Part shown: one piece after another, positions 7,309 to 14,165 of the stretch
Numbering within the stretch: the stretch's first letter is position 1
Layout: each line of letters opens with the position of its first letter
DNA from: JAFGFY01 sp964520425
GTDB lineage: Bacteria > Desulfobacterota > DSM-4660 > Desulfatiglandales > HGW-15
Length of the DNA stretch: 22,203 nucleotides
Assembly: GCA_964520425.1 (NCBI GenBank)
Contig: CAZFMX010000056.1
Location: 1 to 22,203, forward strand
Reading direction: 5' to 3'
Notes under the pieces: generated by a model
The model's input: only the letters and a program-made list of their open reading frames with translations
Told to the model about the DNA's origin: nothing
The model's database searches: none
Made by a program: the position numbers and the translations under genes

Positions 7309-9561
7309 ATGTATCATAAGCATCTGACTCTTTTCTTTTTTTTGTTCTTCGTGCTATTGGGAAGCGCCTCTTGCAGTACGACAAGCAATTCGAGGTTCTT
7401 CGCTACAGAAAATGGTCCCGAAAAAAGGAAGCTTACATTTCAGCAGGCCTACCTCCCGCGACAAGGAAGCCCTAGACTCATTCGAGAGCTACCGGAAGTC
7501 GAAGCCTGGCTTGATGACACACACTTTCTGGTCAAGGAAGAGAAAGGATTTGGTCCCAAAGTCCAGACTAGACTATTAAATGTCGAAACCTCCTCAGGAG
7601 GAAAAAGCCTTTTTCTCGACTACTCAGCCCATAACGAGGACATGCCCGAAGGTCTGAAGCTGGAGGACTTCGCCGATTGTTCCGATGACTATTCACAGTT
7701 TGTACTGAAACACAATGAGCATTTCTATTTATATGATGTTGAGACAAGAGATCTGAAATCCATCGGCGATAACGCGTCGAAGGCAAAGAACATCACTCTC
7801 TCACCCGACGCAAAGAAGATCGCGTTCACACGGGACCACAACCTGTTCGTCATTGATATGAAAAGCGGACTGGAACAACAATTCACTCAAGACGGATCAG
7901 AGACCGTGTATAACGGCTATGCGTCTTGGGTCTACTTCGAGGAAGTTCTTGGCCGCGATTCCGATTACAAGGCTTTTTGGTGGGCGCCGGACAATGAGAA
8001 GATCGCCTTTCTCCGGTTTGATGATGAGGGAGTCTCGGAGTTCCCTATCTACAACGCCGAAGGCACACACGGTCAGCTCGAAGTAACTCATTACCCCAAA
8101 GCCGGAGATCCAAACCCCGAAGTCAGGTTAGGGATTGCATACGTGGACTCGGGGGATATTGTATGGGTCGACACTGATCCGAAAGCCGATCATTACCTGG
8201 CCTGGCTTTCCTGGACACCTGACTCAAGAAACCTTCTGTTCCAGTGGATGAATCGGGGACAGAACAACATCAAGCTCTATTTGGCCGACCCGAGCACCGG
8301 CAAGAAGGTTGAGATATACGATGAGAAACAACCTACTTGGGTGGAATTCTTCGAAGACATATACATCTTCAAGAACGGCAGCGGATTTCTCCTCAACTCC
8401 GACGTCAGCGGATGGCGTCATCTCTACTATTACGATATGGAGGGGAACCTGAAGAAGCGCCTGACCAATGGAGAGTGGTCAGTCCAAAACATTAAACAGG
8501 TCGATGAGAAGAATAGGATGGTCTATTTTCAAGGGGCCAGAGACGAAAAAACCGAAACGCATCTCTACCGGGTTGATCTGGATGCCAAAGGAACCATACG
8601 CCTGACTGAAAATCAGGGGTCTCATCACTGTGAAATCTCACCCGAAGGAACCTCTTTCGTCGATACTTATAGCAGCATCCATCATCCCGACAAACGGGAG
8701 ATAAGGGATGCTAAGGGTGTATTACTGCACACTCTCGATGATGCTAAACTTCCCGCATTCGATGATTACGCCTTGGGGAAGGTCGAGCTGTTTACTATTC
8801 CTTCCGGGGATGGATACGACCTCCCAGCCATGTGGACCCTGCCCCCCGATTTTGACAAGTCCTCAAAATACCCCGTGATCTTTACCATCTACGGCGGGCC
8901 AAGCGCGGGAACTGTGAAAAACCATTTTGGCCGACTGGACAAGTATTATCTCGCTCAACACGGCATCATCGTCATTTCTGTGGATCATAGAGGCTCCGGT
9001 CATTTTGGGAAGACGGGCACGGCGCTGATGCACCGCAACCTGGGCAAATGGGAAATGCAAGACCTGATCACCGCTGTGAAATGGCTTACAAAAAAACCCT
9101 TTATCGATTCCAATCGAATCGGAATTATGGGATCGAGTTACGGTGGCTATGTCACCTGTATGGCCTTAACCTATGGAGCCGACTATTTTACACACGGCAT
9201 TGCAAACTCCTCGGTTACGGATTGGGCACTTTACGACACCATCTACACGGAGCGATATATGGATACTCCTACAGAGAACCCTGAAGGATATGAGTTCGGG
9301 TCTGTCCTCACTCACGCCAAAGAATTGAAAGGGAAGTTGCTCATCACTCATGGCACGACGGATGACAATGTGCATATGCAGAACACGATGCAGCTTATCT
9401 CCAAGCTGGAGGACATATACAAAAACTTCGACCTGATGATCTACCCCGGTCAACGTCACAGCATTTCTCCACCTAAACGAAACCATCTCAACCGAGAAAT
9501 CGTAAGATATTGGTTTCATCATTTCTTAGACAAAGAATTGGATGTCGACGAAGAAAAATAG
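7309..9561 (+). CDS. Exported dipeptidyl peptidase IV-type S9 peptidase
   Basis: I place the start at the ATG at 7309 (750 residues, MYHKHLTLFFFLFF...), because this puts a signal peptide at the N-terminus; the frame is open from 7255. The signal sequence ends at LLGSASC, a loose lipobox, so it may be a lipoprotein or simply periplasmic. A DPP IV-type beta-propeller follows, with the Glu-Glu motif WVYFEEVLGR that holds the free N-terminus of substrates. The C-terminal alpha/beta-hydrolase domain carries the triad: Ser610 in GSSYGGY, Asp685 in TTDDNVHMQN and His717 in GQRHSIS, spaced as in human DPP IV. It should remove N-terminal dipeptides, typically X-Pro, from periplasmic peptides and so help peptide use. 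It stands alone in its transcription unit or leads into the rubredoxin-like gene. Confidence 0.92.
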   Translation: MYHKHLTLFFFLFFVLLGSASCSTTSNSRFFATENGPEKRKLTFQQAYLPRQGSPRLIRELPEVEAWLDDTHFLVKEEKGFGPKVQTRLLNVETSSGGKSLFLDYSAHNEDMPEGLKLEDFADCSDDYSQFVLKHNEHFYLYDVETRDLKSIGDNASKAKNITLSPDAKKIAFTRDHNLFVIDMKSGLEQQFTQDGSETVYNGYASWVYFEEVLGRDSDYKAFWWAPDNEKIAFLRFDDEGVSEFPIYNAEGTHGQLEVTHYPKAGDPNPEVRLGIAYVDSGDIVWVDTDPKADHYLAWLSWTPDSRNLLFQWMNRGQNNIKLYLADPSTGKKVEIYDEKQPTWVEFFEDIYIFKNGSGFLLNSDVSGWRHLYYYDMEGNLKKRLTNGEWSVQNIKQVDEKNRMVYFQGARDEKTETHLYRVDLDAKGTIRLTENQGSHHCEISPEGTSFVDTYSSIHHPDKREIRDAKGVLLHTLDDAKLPAFDDYALGKVELFTIPSGDGYDLPAMWTLPPDFDKSSKYPVIFTIYGGPSAGTVKNHFGRLDKYYLAQHGIIVISVDHRGSGHFGKTGTALMHRNLGKWEMQDLITAVKWLTKKPFIDSNRIGIMGSSYGGYVTCMALTYGADYFTHGIANSSVTDWALYDTIYTERYMDTPTENPEGYEFGSVLTHAKELKGKLLITHGTTDDNVHMQNTMQLISKLEDIYKNFDLMIYPGQRHSISPPKRNHLNREIVRYWFHHFLDKELDVDEEK

Positions 9562-9697
9562 AGAGAATGAAAATCGGGAAAGACATTTCATAAAATCGTT
9601 GTAAGGTCTTGTCGGAACCAGAATCCTTTGGTAGTAAGAAAGACTGGGATTCGTTTTTAGAAAATATAGAAGCGAGTCATAAAGAAAGGAGGAAATC

Positions 9698-9943
9698 ATG
9701 GGAGAACAACAGGAGACTTGGGTATGCGCACACTGTGGTTATAGTTCGGATGGTCGGTTTTCCGGGGATATTTGCCCCAAGTGTAATTTGACCTATTGGA
9801 AATGCAGTAAATGCGGCTATCTTCTTACAGCCGGTGCACCACCCAATGAATGCCCGCAATGCAAAGAAAAGTGTGAATTCAACAACGTCACGTGCTACAC
9901 GCCGGACTGCGGCGGGCCGGGGAATATAGATCCCAGGCTCTAG
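9698..9943 (+). CDS. Rubredoxin-like protein with two four-cysteine sites
   Basis: This small 81-residue protein starts at the ATG at 9698, behind AAAGGAGG. It contains 11 cysteines. C10/C13 with C26/C29 form one CxxC pair set, and C36/C39 with C52/C55 form a second in a context (WKCSKCGYLL...PNECPQC) typical of rubredoxin or RUBY-type domains. C59, C66 and C71 fall in a tail, NNVTCYTPDCGGPGNIDPRL. Each four-cysteine set could bind one Fe or Zn ion, so it is a likely cytoplasmic electron-transfer or metal-binding protein. The second half is the more rubredoxin-like, with the glycine and aromatic residues expected after the first CxxC. A redox role would fit the thioredoxin gene that follows 316 bases later. 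The partner is unknown. Confidence 0.75.
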   Translation: MGEQQETWVCAHCGYSSDGRFSGDICPKCNLTYWKCSKCGYLLTAGAPPNECPQCKEKCEFNNVTCYTPDCGGPGNIDPRL

Positions 9944-10259
9944 TGTCGTGTCCCAGAAAGACCTTCCACGATTTTAGCCGGTTCTATGACCCCCTTGAAT
10001 CTATGCAGAAGGTACTTATGATTCAAAGTCAACCAACTTCGTCTGAAGCCGAAGGCTTGAGGGTCCAATGAGTTAAGGGATCAAGGGGCCAAGTGAAAAA
10101 ACGATTATGCCTTCCCTTGAATCCTAGAATCCTGGAACCCTTGAATCCTGACTGTCTAAATAAAATCGAACTGAAGTCTTCGCCTAAAGGCGAGGGATTT
10201 TCTCCCATTCCCAGAATGGGACATTAATTCTAAGACATGACAATCGAGGAATAGGAAAA
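9944..10259. other. Gene-free spacer with short repeats and hairpin
   Basis: No gene is seen. The segment 10108-10150 contains CCCTTGAATCCT twice, separated by an AGAATCCTGGAA stretch, a simple direct-repeat pattern. A hairpin lies at 10178-10195 (listed separately). Immediately after it, 10203-10223 holds TTCCCAGAATGGGACAT, which also occurs at about 3436-3452 within the coding remnant after the NTT gene. Confidence 0.5.
10178..10202 (+). terminator. Hairpin with T-run, possible terminator
   Basis: CTTCGCCT and AGGCGAGG around a two-base AA centre form a stem of about seven to eight pairs with one wobble pair; in practice the loop is probably TAAA. It is followed by GATTTTC. It could end transcripts from the rubredoxin-like gene before the thioredoxin gene, but it is 235 bases downstream of the stop codon and the T-run is short. 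Confidence 0.35.
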
Positions 10260-10712
10260 ATGATGACTCCGAAAGATCTCATTATAAGGTGCGCAGAATG
10301 TGGCACAAAGAATCGGGTTTCAAAAACGCGATTAGGGGAGAGCCCCATATGCGGCAAGTGCAAAAACCCATTGAAAGTGTCGGGAGTGGAATCCTCTCCT
10401 GTTAATGTAAAGGATCAGACATTCAACCAGGAAGTCCTTAACCATCATGGACCGGTTCTCGTGGATTGCTGGGCCCCCTGGTGCGGTCCCTGCCGCATGG
10501 TTGCCCCGGTACTTGATCAACTGGCATCTGAATATGCCGGCAGGCTCAAGATTGCGAAACTCAACACGGATGAGAATCCGATCACAGCCTCACAATATGG
10601 GATACAGAGTATTCCCACTATGCTCCTCTTTAAAAACGGGCAACTCAAGGACCAAATAGTAGGGGCTCAACCCAAACAGGAAATAGAACGGCAGATCCAA
10701 TCACTTCTGTGA
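10260..10712 (+). CDS. trxC: Thioredoxin with N-terminal zinc ribbon (Trx2/TrxC type)
   Basis: The protein has 150 residues; the start may be the ATG at 10260 or the adjacent one at 10263, both behind AGGAATAGGA. An N-terminal zinc ribbon is formed by C11/C14 (RCAECG) and C31/C34 (ICGKCK), as in E. coli thioredoxin 2. The thioredoxin fold follows with the active site W74-C75-G76-P77-C78 in CWAPWCGPCRM and the cis-proline in QSIPTMLLF. It is a cytoplasmic dithiol-disulfide reductase that would be reduced by thioredoxin reductase. The extra Cys70 just before the active site (VLVDCWAPWC) is unusual against the common DFWA. It appears to be a single-gene unit, followed by palindromic element copy B. 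Confidence 0.93.
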   Translation: MMTPKDLIIRCAECGTKNRVSKTRLGESPICGKCKNPLKVSGVESSPVNVKDQTFNQEVLNHHGPVLVDCWAPWCGPCRMVAPVLDQLASEYAGRLKIAKLNTDENPITASQYGIQSIPTMLLFKNGQLKDQIVGAQPKQEIERQIQSLL

Positions 10713-10820
10713 ATTCGTTCCCTATATCTGTATCCATTGCTGTCCATAAAGAATCTAAAAACGGATTTTACTGGGCATAAGTGCGTGATTTGACATGTTC
10801 GTCAGACTCAATTGGAATTC

Positions 10821-11128
10821 GGTTCATCCGGTTAATGAGTACGAATTATTAAGGGATATTCCCGCACATGAAGAGAATGGCGATGAGATCTTTTCGGGGT
10901 AACTGTCGGGAGGCCTACGTTATTTCAAAGAGTTACGGAATGGGGGACCCCCTGGACTCGAGGGAAGCCGAGGGGAACAGCAGAGGGGGGAGGCATCACC
11001 CGTCCGTAACTTTTTGAAATGACCAGGCCGGGAGACTTGGAATCGGAGAAAAGATTTCATCACCATTCTCTCAGTGTACAACTGAGCGGTAACCTCATCT
11101 TATTACGTGCTCATTAACCGGATGAACC
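10821..11128. repeat. Long palindromic element, full-length copy B
   Basis: This is a 308-bp imperfect inverted repeat filling the spacer between the convergent thioredoxin and epmA genes. The outer 22 bases at 10821-10842 (GGTTCATCCGGTTAATGAG...) match the reverse complement of 11107-11128 with one mismatch. Inner arms pair well: GAGAATGGCGATGAGATCTT with its counterpart near 11056-11082, and GTTATTTCAAAGAGTTACGG with the one near 10998-11020. A G/C-rich centre (GGGGGACCCCC) divides the arms. I see no transposase frame inside. It looks like a miniature inverted-repeat element or a long-hairpin RNA element. Copies lie at 4955-5205 and 12761-12904. Confidence 0.9.
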
Positions 11129-11159
11129 TAAAATCAAGGTTCTCCTATGTACTGAAAGA

Positions 11160-12113
11160 TTAGAGTTCTTCAGGCACAAAGGAAACAACATCGTCTATCT
11201 TTGTCGTATCGGCAAATAACATAGCAAGCCTGTCTACACCAAGGGCAATGCCTGCTGAAGAAGGTATATCAGGAAGAGATTCAAGGAATTTCTTTGGAAA
11301 GGGATAGACACTCTTCCCGAGTTGCTCTCGTTTACGCCGGTCTATATCAAACCTGATCTTCTGCTCCCCGGCATCTGTCAACTCTGAAAAGGCGTTGGCC
11401 AACTCCAGCCCCCCCATATAGATCTCAAACCTCTCTGCAAAATCCGGGGCGCCTTTTTTGAGTCTGGCCAAAGCGGCAAAACTCGCGGGATAATCATAAA
11501 GAAAAATGGGTTTGGATAGTCCCAGGTTTGGTTCAATCTCTTCGACCATTATTTCATCGAAGCAGCCCTCTTTCAAAGCTTTCTCCATAGACACTGAGCT
11601 GTAACGGTTAAAGGCCTCCTCGACTGATATTCTTTCCCATGGTTTTTTCAGGTTAATATGGCGTTGCTGATACAGGATGCTCTGCCCAAACCCAATATCA
11701 CGGGAAACAGAGAGGATCATCTCCTCACACTCATCCATGAGGGACATATAATCAGTTCCCGCGCGATACCACTCGAGAAGAGTGAACTCGGAGAGATGTT
11801 TCATACCCCTTTCTCCCTCTCGAAAACACTTGCATATCTGAAATATCTTCGGGTAGCAGGCGGACATCAATCGTTTCATGCACAACTCAGGTGAAGTATG
11901 TAAGAATAGGTCACCGACTTTGATGGCATCAGTGTGGACTTCCGGGACCGGAGCAGGAATAAGGTGGGGGGTCTCAACTTCTAGATAAGCTTGATCAACG
12001 AAGAATGACCGTATGGCATGAATGAGCCTGGCTCGCAACTGGAGATTCTCACTCTTGGCTGCCAGTCTCTCCTGGTCCCCTTTGCCGGGGCTATTCTTTG
12101 ACCCGGGTAACAT
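11160..12113 (-). CDS. epmA: EF-P lysine ligase, EpmA/PoxA/GenX type
   Basis: This 317-residue class II aminoacyl-tRNA-synthetase-like protein resembles the catalytic core of LysRS and lacks the tRNA anticodon-binding domain, as EpmA does. Motif 2 is visible as CFREGERGMKHLSEFTLLEW (residues 96-115), preceded by HTSPE at 72-76. Motif 3 is GIALGVDRLAMLF near the C-terminus. EpmA activates (R)-beta-lysine with ATP and attaches it to a conserved lysine of elongation factor P, which helps ribosomes pass polyproline stretches. The ATG at 12113 overlaps the 3' end of efp by 23 bases, so the two genes are coupled, with enzyme and substrate in one operon. The spacing from the GGGGAG ribosome binding site is tight, so a slightly later start is possible. 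EpmB, which makes beta-lysine, is not in this window. Confidence 0.9.
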   Translation of the reverse strand: MLPGSKNSPGKGDQERLAAKSENLQLRARLIHAIRSFFVDQAYLEVETPHLIPAPVPEVHTDAIKVGDLFLHTSPELCMKRLMSACYPKIFQICKCFREGERGMKHLSEFTLLEWYRAGTDYMSLMDECEEMILSVSRDIGFGQSILYQQRHINLKKPWERISVEEAFNRYSSVSMEKALKEGCFDEIMVEEIEPNLGLSKPIFLYDYPASFAALARLKKGAPDFAERFEIYMGGLELANAFSELTDAGEQKIRFDIDRRKREQLGKSVYPFPKKFLESLPDIPSSAGIALGVDRLAMLFADTTKIDDVVSFVPEEL

Positions 12114-12654
12114 ACTCCCCGGACCGCGTGTCTACGGTTATCTTGGTGCCTTCCTCAATAAAGGGGGGAACCCGTAAGACATAACCCGTCTCCAGGGTAA
12201 CCGGCTTGCTATCGCCCGAGACAGAGTCTCCTTTGGCCCAAGGATCAGCCTGGGTCACCGTGAGGTTAACGAAATTGGGCAAAGTGATCCCTATGGGCGT
12301 ATCTCCAAAAAGCAGTATGTCCACCTCTAGGCCGTCAATAAGAAAGTTCTTGGCATCTCCCACTTGTTGAGATGAAAGCATGGGCTGCTCGTAGTTTTCC
12401 AGATCCATGAAGCAGTATTCGTCATCCTGGTTGTAGAGATACTGCATTTTGCGTTCCCGAAGATCGGCTTTTTCAAAGGTATCGACAGAGCGGTAGGTCC
12501 GATCAATGACTGCCCCGTTGATCATATTTCTGAGCTTACAACGATAAAGGGCCTGGCCTTTTCCCGGCTTGGAAAACTGAAAATCGATGATGATATAGGG
12601 CTCATTTTCGAGTTGAATCTTGAGTCCCTTCTTGAGGTCGCTGGCATTATACAT
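12091..12654 (-). CDS. efp: Elongation factor P
   Basis: The protein has 187 residues and starts at the ATG at 12654, which has AAGGA seven bases upstream; an in-frame TTG at 12672 is less likely because it lies at the ribosome binding site. The three EF-P beta-barrel domains are present at normal length. Domain I carries FSKPGKGQALYR; the lysine of PGKGQ (K32) is the expected site for beta-lysylation by EpmA. Further typical blocks are VIDRTYRSVDTFEKADL and, near the end, GYVLRVPPFIEEGTKITVDT. The factor binds stalled ribosomes between the P and E sites and promotes peptide bond formation at proline runs. A good promoter lies at 12716-12744, and epmA follows with overlap. Confidence 0.96.
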   Translation of the reverse strand: MYNASDLKKGLKIQLENEPYIIIDFQFSKPGKGQALYRCKLRNMINGAVIDRTYRSVDTFEKADLRERKMQYLYNQDDEYCFMDLENYEQPMLSSQQVGDAKNFLIDGLEVDILLFGDTPIGITLPNFVNLTVTQADPWAKGDSVSGDSKPVTLETGYVLRVPPFIEEGTKITVDTRSGEYVTRVKE

Positions 12655-12715
12655 GAGGTATTCCTTATTCAAAAAAGTGTATGAGTACTACAAACATCTA
12701 GATACCACGAGAGAA

Positions 12716-12744
12716 TCTATAATGGATTTGGGCGGATGAGTCAA
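12716..12744 (-). promoter_or_regulatory. Sigma70-type promoter for efp-epmA
   Basis: On the minus strand TTGACT (12744-12739) is followed after exactly 17 bases by TATAGA (12721-12716). This would give a transcript start near 12709 and a leader of about 55 bases before efp. It lies just inside the inner end of palindromic half-element C. Confidence 0.5.
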
Positions 12745-12760
12745 AAGAAATCTATTTTTT

Positions 12761-12904
12761 AGCGGGAATCCAGTGGGTCCCACATTCCGTAACTGTTTGA
12801 AATAACGTAGACCTTCTGACAGTCTCTCCGAAAAGATCCCATCACAATTCTCCTCGCGCACAGGTGCGTCTCCTAATAATTTGTGCTCATTAACCGGATG
12901 AACC
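12761..12904 (-). repeat. Half copy C of the long palindromic element
   Basis: Read on the minus strand, this stretch follows the left arm of copy B from its outer end (GGTTCATCCGGTTAATGAG, 12904 downward) through ATCTTTTCGG and CGTTATTTCAAACAGTTACG to the central GGACCCACTGG, then stops matching. The right arm is absent, so no long hairpin can form here. The arm is open in one frame, giving VHPVNEHKLLGDAP and SEGLRYFKQLRN, whereas copies A and B have a stop in that frame shortly after EENGDEIFS. It sits between the divergent efp and rpiA genes. Confidence 0.85.
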
Positions 12905-12985
12905 GGAATTATAGTGAAAAGCATGCTCAGGTGAATATCGTACTAACTTTTAAACAGGAATCTTCGGGGTGACCATTTAAATAGA

Positions 12986-13015
12986 TTGAAATATTCCCAT
13001 GTTTTCTAATATAAC
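12986..13015 (+). promoter_or_regulatory. Candidate promoter for rpiA
   Basis: TTGAAA (12986-12991) and TATAAC (13010-13015) are spaced by 18 bases, each with five of six consensus bases. The transcript would begin near 13022, which supports starting rpiA at the ATG at 13077 rather than the in-frame ATG at 12999. Confidence 0.45.
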
Positions 13016-13076
13016 CGATCGAGAAACTGATTACCCACGATTCAAAAAACGGGCAAAACATATTGGAGGTTTGGAC

Positions 13077-13754
13077 ATGGAGCAGCTCAAGCAGAAGGCT
13101 GGAGAAGAAGCCGCTAAGCGTGTAGTAAATGGACAACGAATCGGTCTTGGAACCGGCTCAACAGTAAGGTACTTTCTGGAAGCCCTTGGCCGTCGGCTAG
13201 CTGAAGGGAACCTATCTGACATTGTGGGGGTCCCCACCTCGGAGAGAACAGAGACGCTAGCACGATCTCTCATCATTCCATTAACCACCCTAGAAGAGGC
13301 GCCTGTGCTAGACCTTTGTGTGGACGGTGCGGACGAGGTGGATCCTCAACTGAATCTGATTAAGGGTCTTGGCGGTGCCCTTTTACGAGAGAAGATTGTG
13401 GCATCGGCCAGCCGATTCTTCATTGTCATTGTAGATAGAGCAAAACTCGTGAAGAATTTAGGAGAGAATTGTCCTGTTCCGGTCGAAGTCCTCCCGTTCG
13501 GTTGGAACATCACAGCGGAGCAGATCAAAGTGATCGGCGGCAAGCCCATGCTTCGAATGAAAGACGGCTCTCCATACAAGACAGATCAGGGGAACCATAT
13601 CTTGGATTGTCATTTTGGAACGATCGGGAATCCTCAGGAACTGGGGCGGCAACTCGATTCATTTCCAGGAACGCTGGGACATGGGTTGTTCCTGGACTCC
13701 GCGAATGAGGTGATTATAGGAACGCCGGATGGGGTTGACGTGTTTACACGCTAG
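13077..13754 (+). CDS. rpiA: Ribose-5-phosphate isomerase A
   Basis: The protein has 225 residues, the usual RpiA length, starting at the ATG at 13077 with GGAGG seven bases upstream. The enzyme interconverts ribose 5-phosphate and ribulose 5-phosphate in the non-oxidative pentose phosphate pathway in the cytoplasm. The phosphate-binding loop is GLGTGSTV (residues 23-30). D83 and D86 in DGADEVDP, K96 in KGLGG and E105 in LLREKIVA match the catalytic Asp81, Asp84, Lys94 and Glu103 of the E. coli enzyme with an offset of two. VPVEVLPFGW is the usual later family block. It is a single-gene unit with its own promoter, divergent from efp, and followed by a 206-bp inverted repeat. Confidence 0.96.
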   Translation: MEQLKQKAGEEAAKRVVNGQRIGLGTGSTVRYFLEALGRRLAEGNLSDIVGVPTSERTETLARSLIIPLTTLEEAPVLDLCVDGADEVDPQLNLIKGLGGALLREKIVASASRFFIVIVDRAKLVKNLGENCPVPVEVLPFGWNITAEQIKVIGGKPMLRMKDGSPYKTDQGNHILDCHFGTIGNPQELGRQLDSFPGTLGHGLFLDSANEVIIGTPDGVDVFTR

Positions 13755-13790
13755 TCTTCTGTATCATATATTCGCAGATCAAGTAAAAGA

Positions 13791-13996
13791 TGAGGTATGG
13801 GCTGTTCCCTCAAGACGATATCTCGGAAAAAAATTCTACTGAACCCCGCAGTGATCTGAGCTTTGAGGGTTTACGCCCCAGAACCTATGGCAGAATTTAT
13901 AGCTCGCTTGTAGGAAACAGCTTCTCAAACCCTCAAAGATCAGATCACTGCCATTGCTCCCTATAGATATCGTCTTGGGGAATAGCCCATACCTCA
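13791..13996. repeat. 206-bp imperfect inverted repeat, second family
   Basis: The left arm starts TGAGGTATGGGCTGTTCCC at 13791 and the right arm, read in reverse from 13996, starts TGAGGTATGGGCTATTCCC. The arms also share AAGACGATATCT and, further in, GCAGTGATCTGA(G/T)CTTTGAGGG. Each arm is roughly 80 bases, with short unpaired patches, around a centre near 13880-13915. It has no sequence in common with the elements at 4955, 10821 and 12761. It fills the spacer between the convergent rpiA and ABC ATPase genes. The rest of the spacer (13997-14165) is AT-rich with nothing recognisable. It could be a miniature element or a long-stem RNA. Confidence 0.85.
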
Positions 13997-14165
13997 TTAC
14001 ACAACAAAATAATCGAATGTTCCATTAAGAACCCTGAAAATTAGTCTCAGAATATTATAAGGCATTAGCGCCATGTTCAATAGCTTTCCGGTTAATGCCT
14101 CCTATGAGATTACATGGGGTCTTTCATTGAGGGCTTGAGATTGATGCAGAAAAAATGCGAAAGGC

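Noticed and set aside
10713..11159. CRISPR array or tandem repeats in the thioredoxin-epmA spacer
   Set aside because: The repetition is a single inverted repeat, with no regularly spaced direct repeats or spacers.
12688..12924. 78-codon frame on the minus strand reading through half-element C
   Set aside because: Most of it is repeat sequence that carries stops in the same frame in the other two copies, and amino-acid changes between copies are frequent. There is no clear ribosome binding site.
12999..13076. N-terminal extension of rpiA
   Set aside because: It would start upstream of the inferred promoter -10, and the ATG at 13077 has a strong GGAGG and gives the family's normal length.
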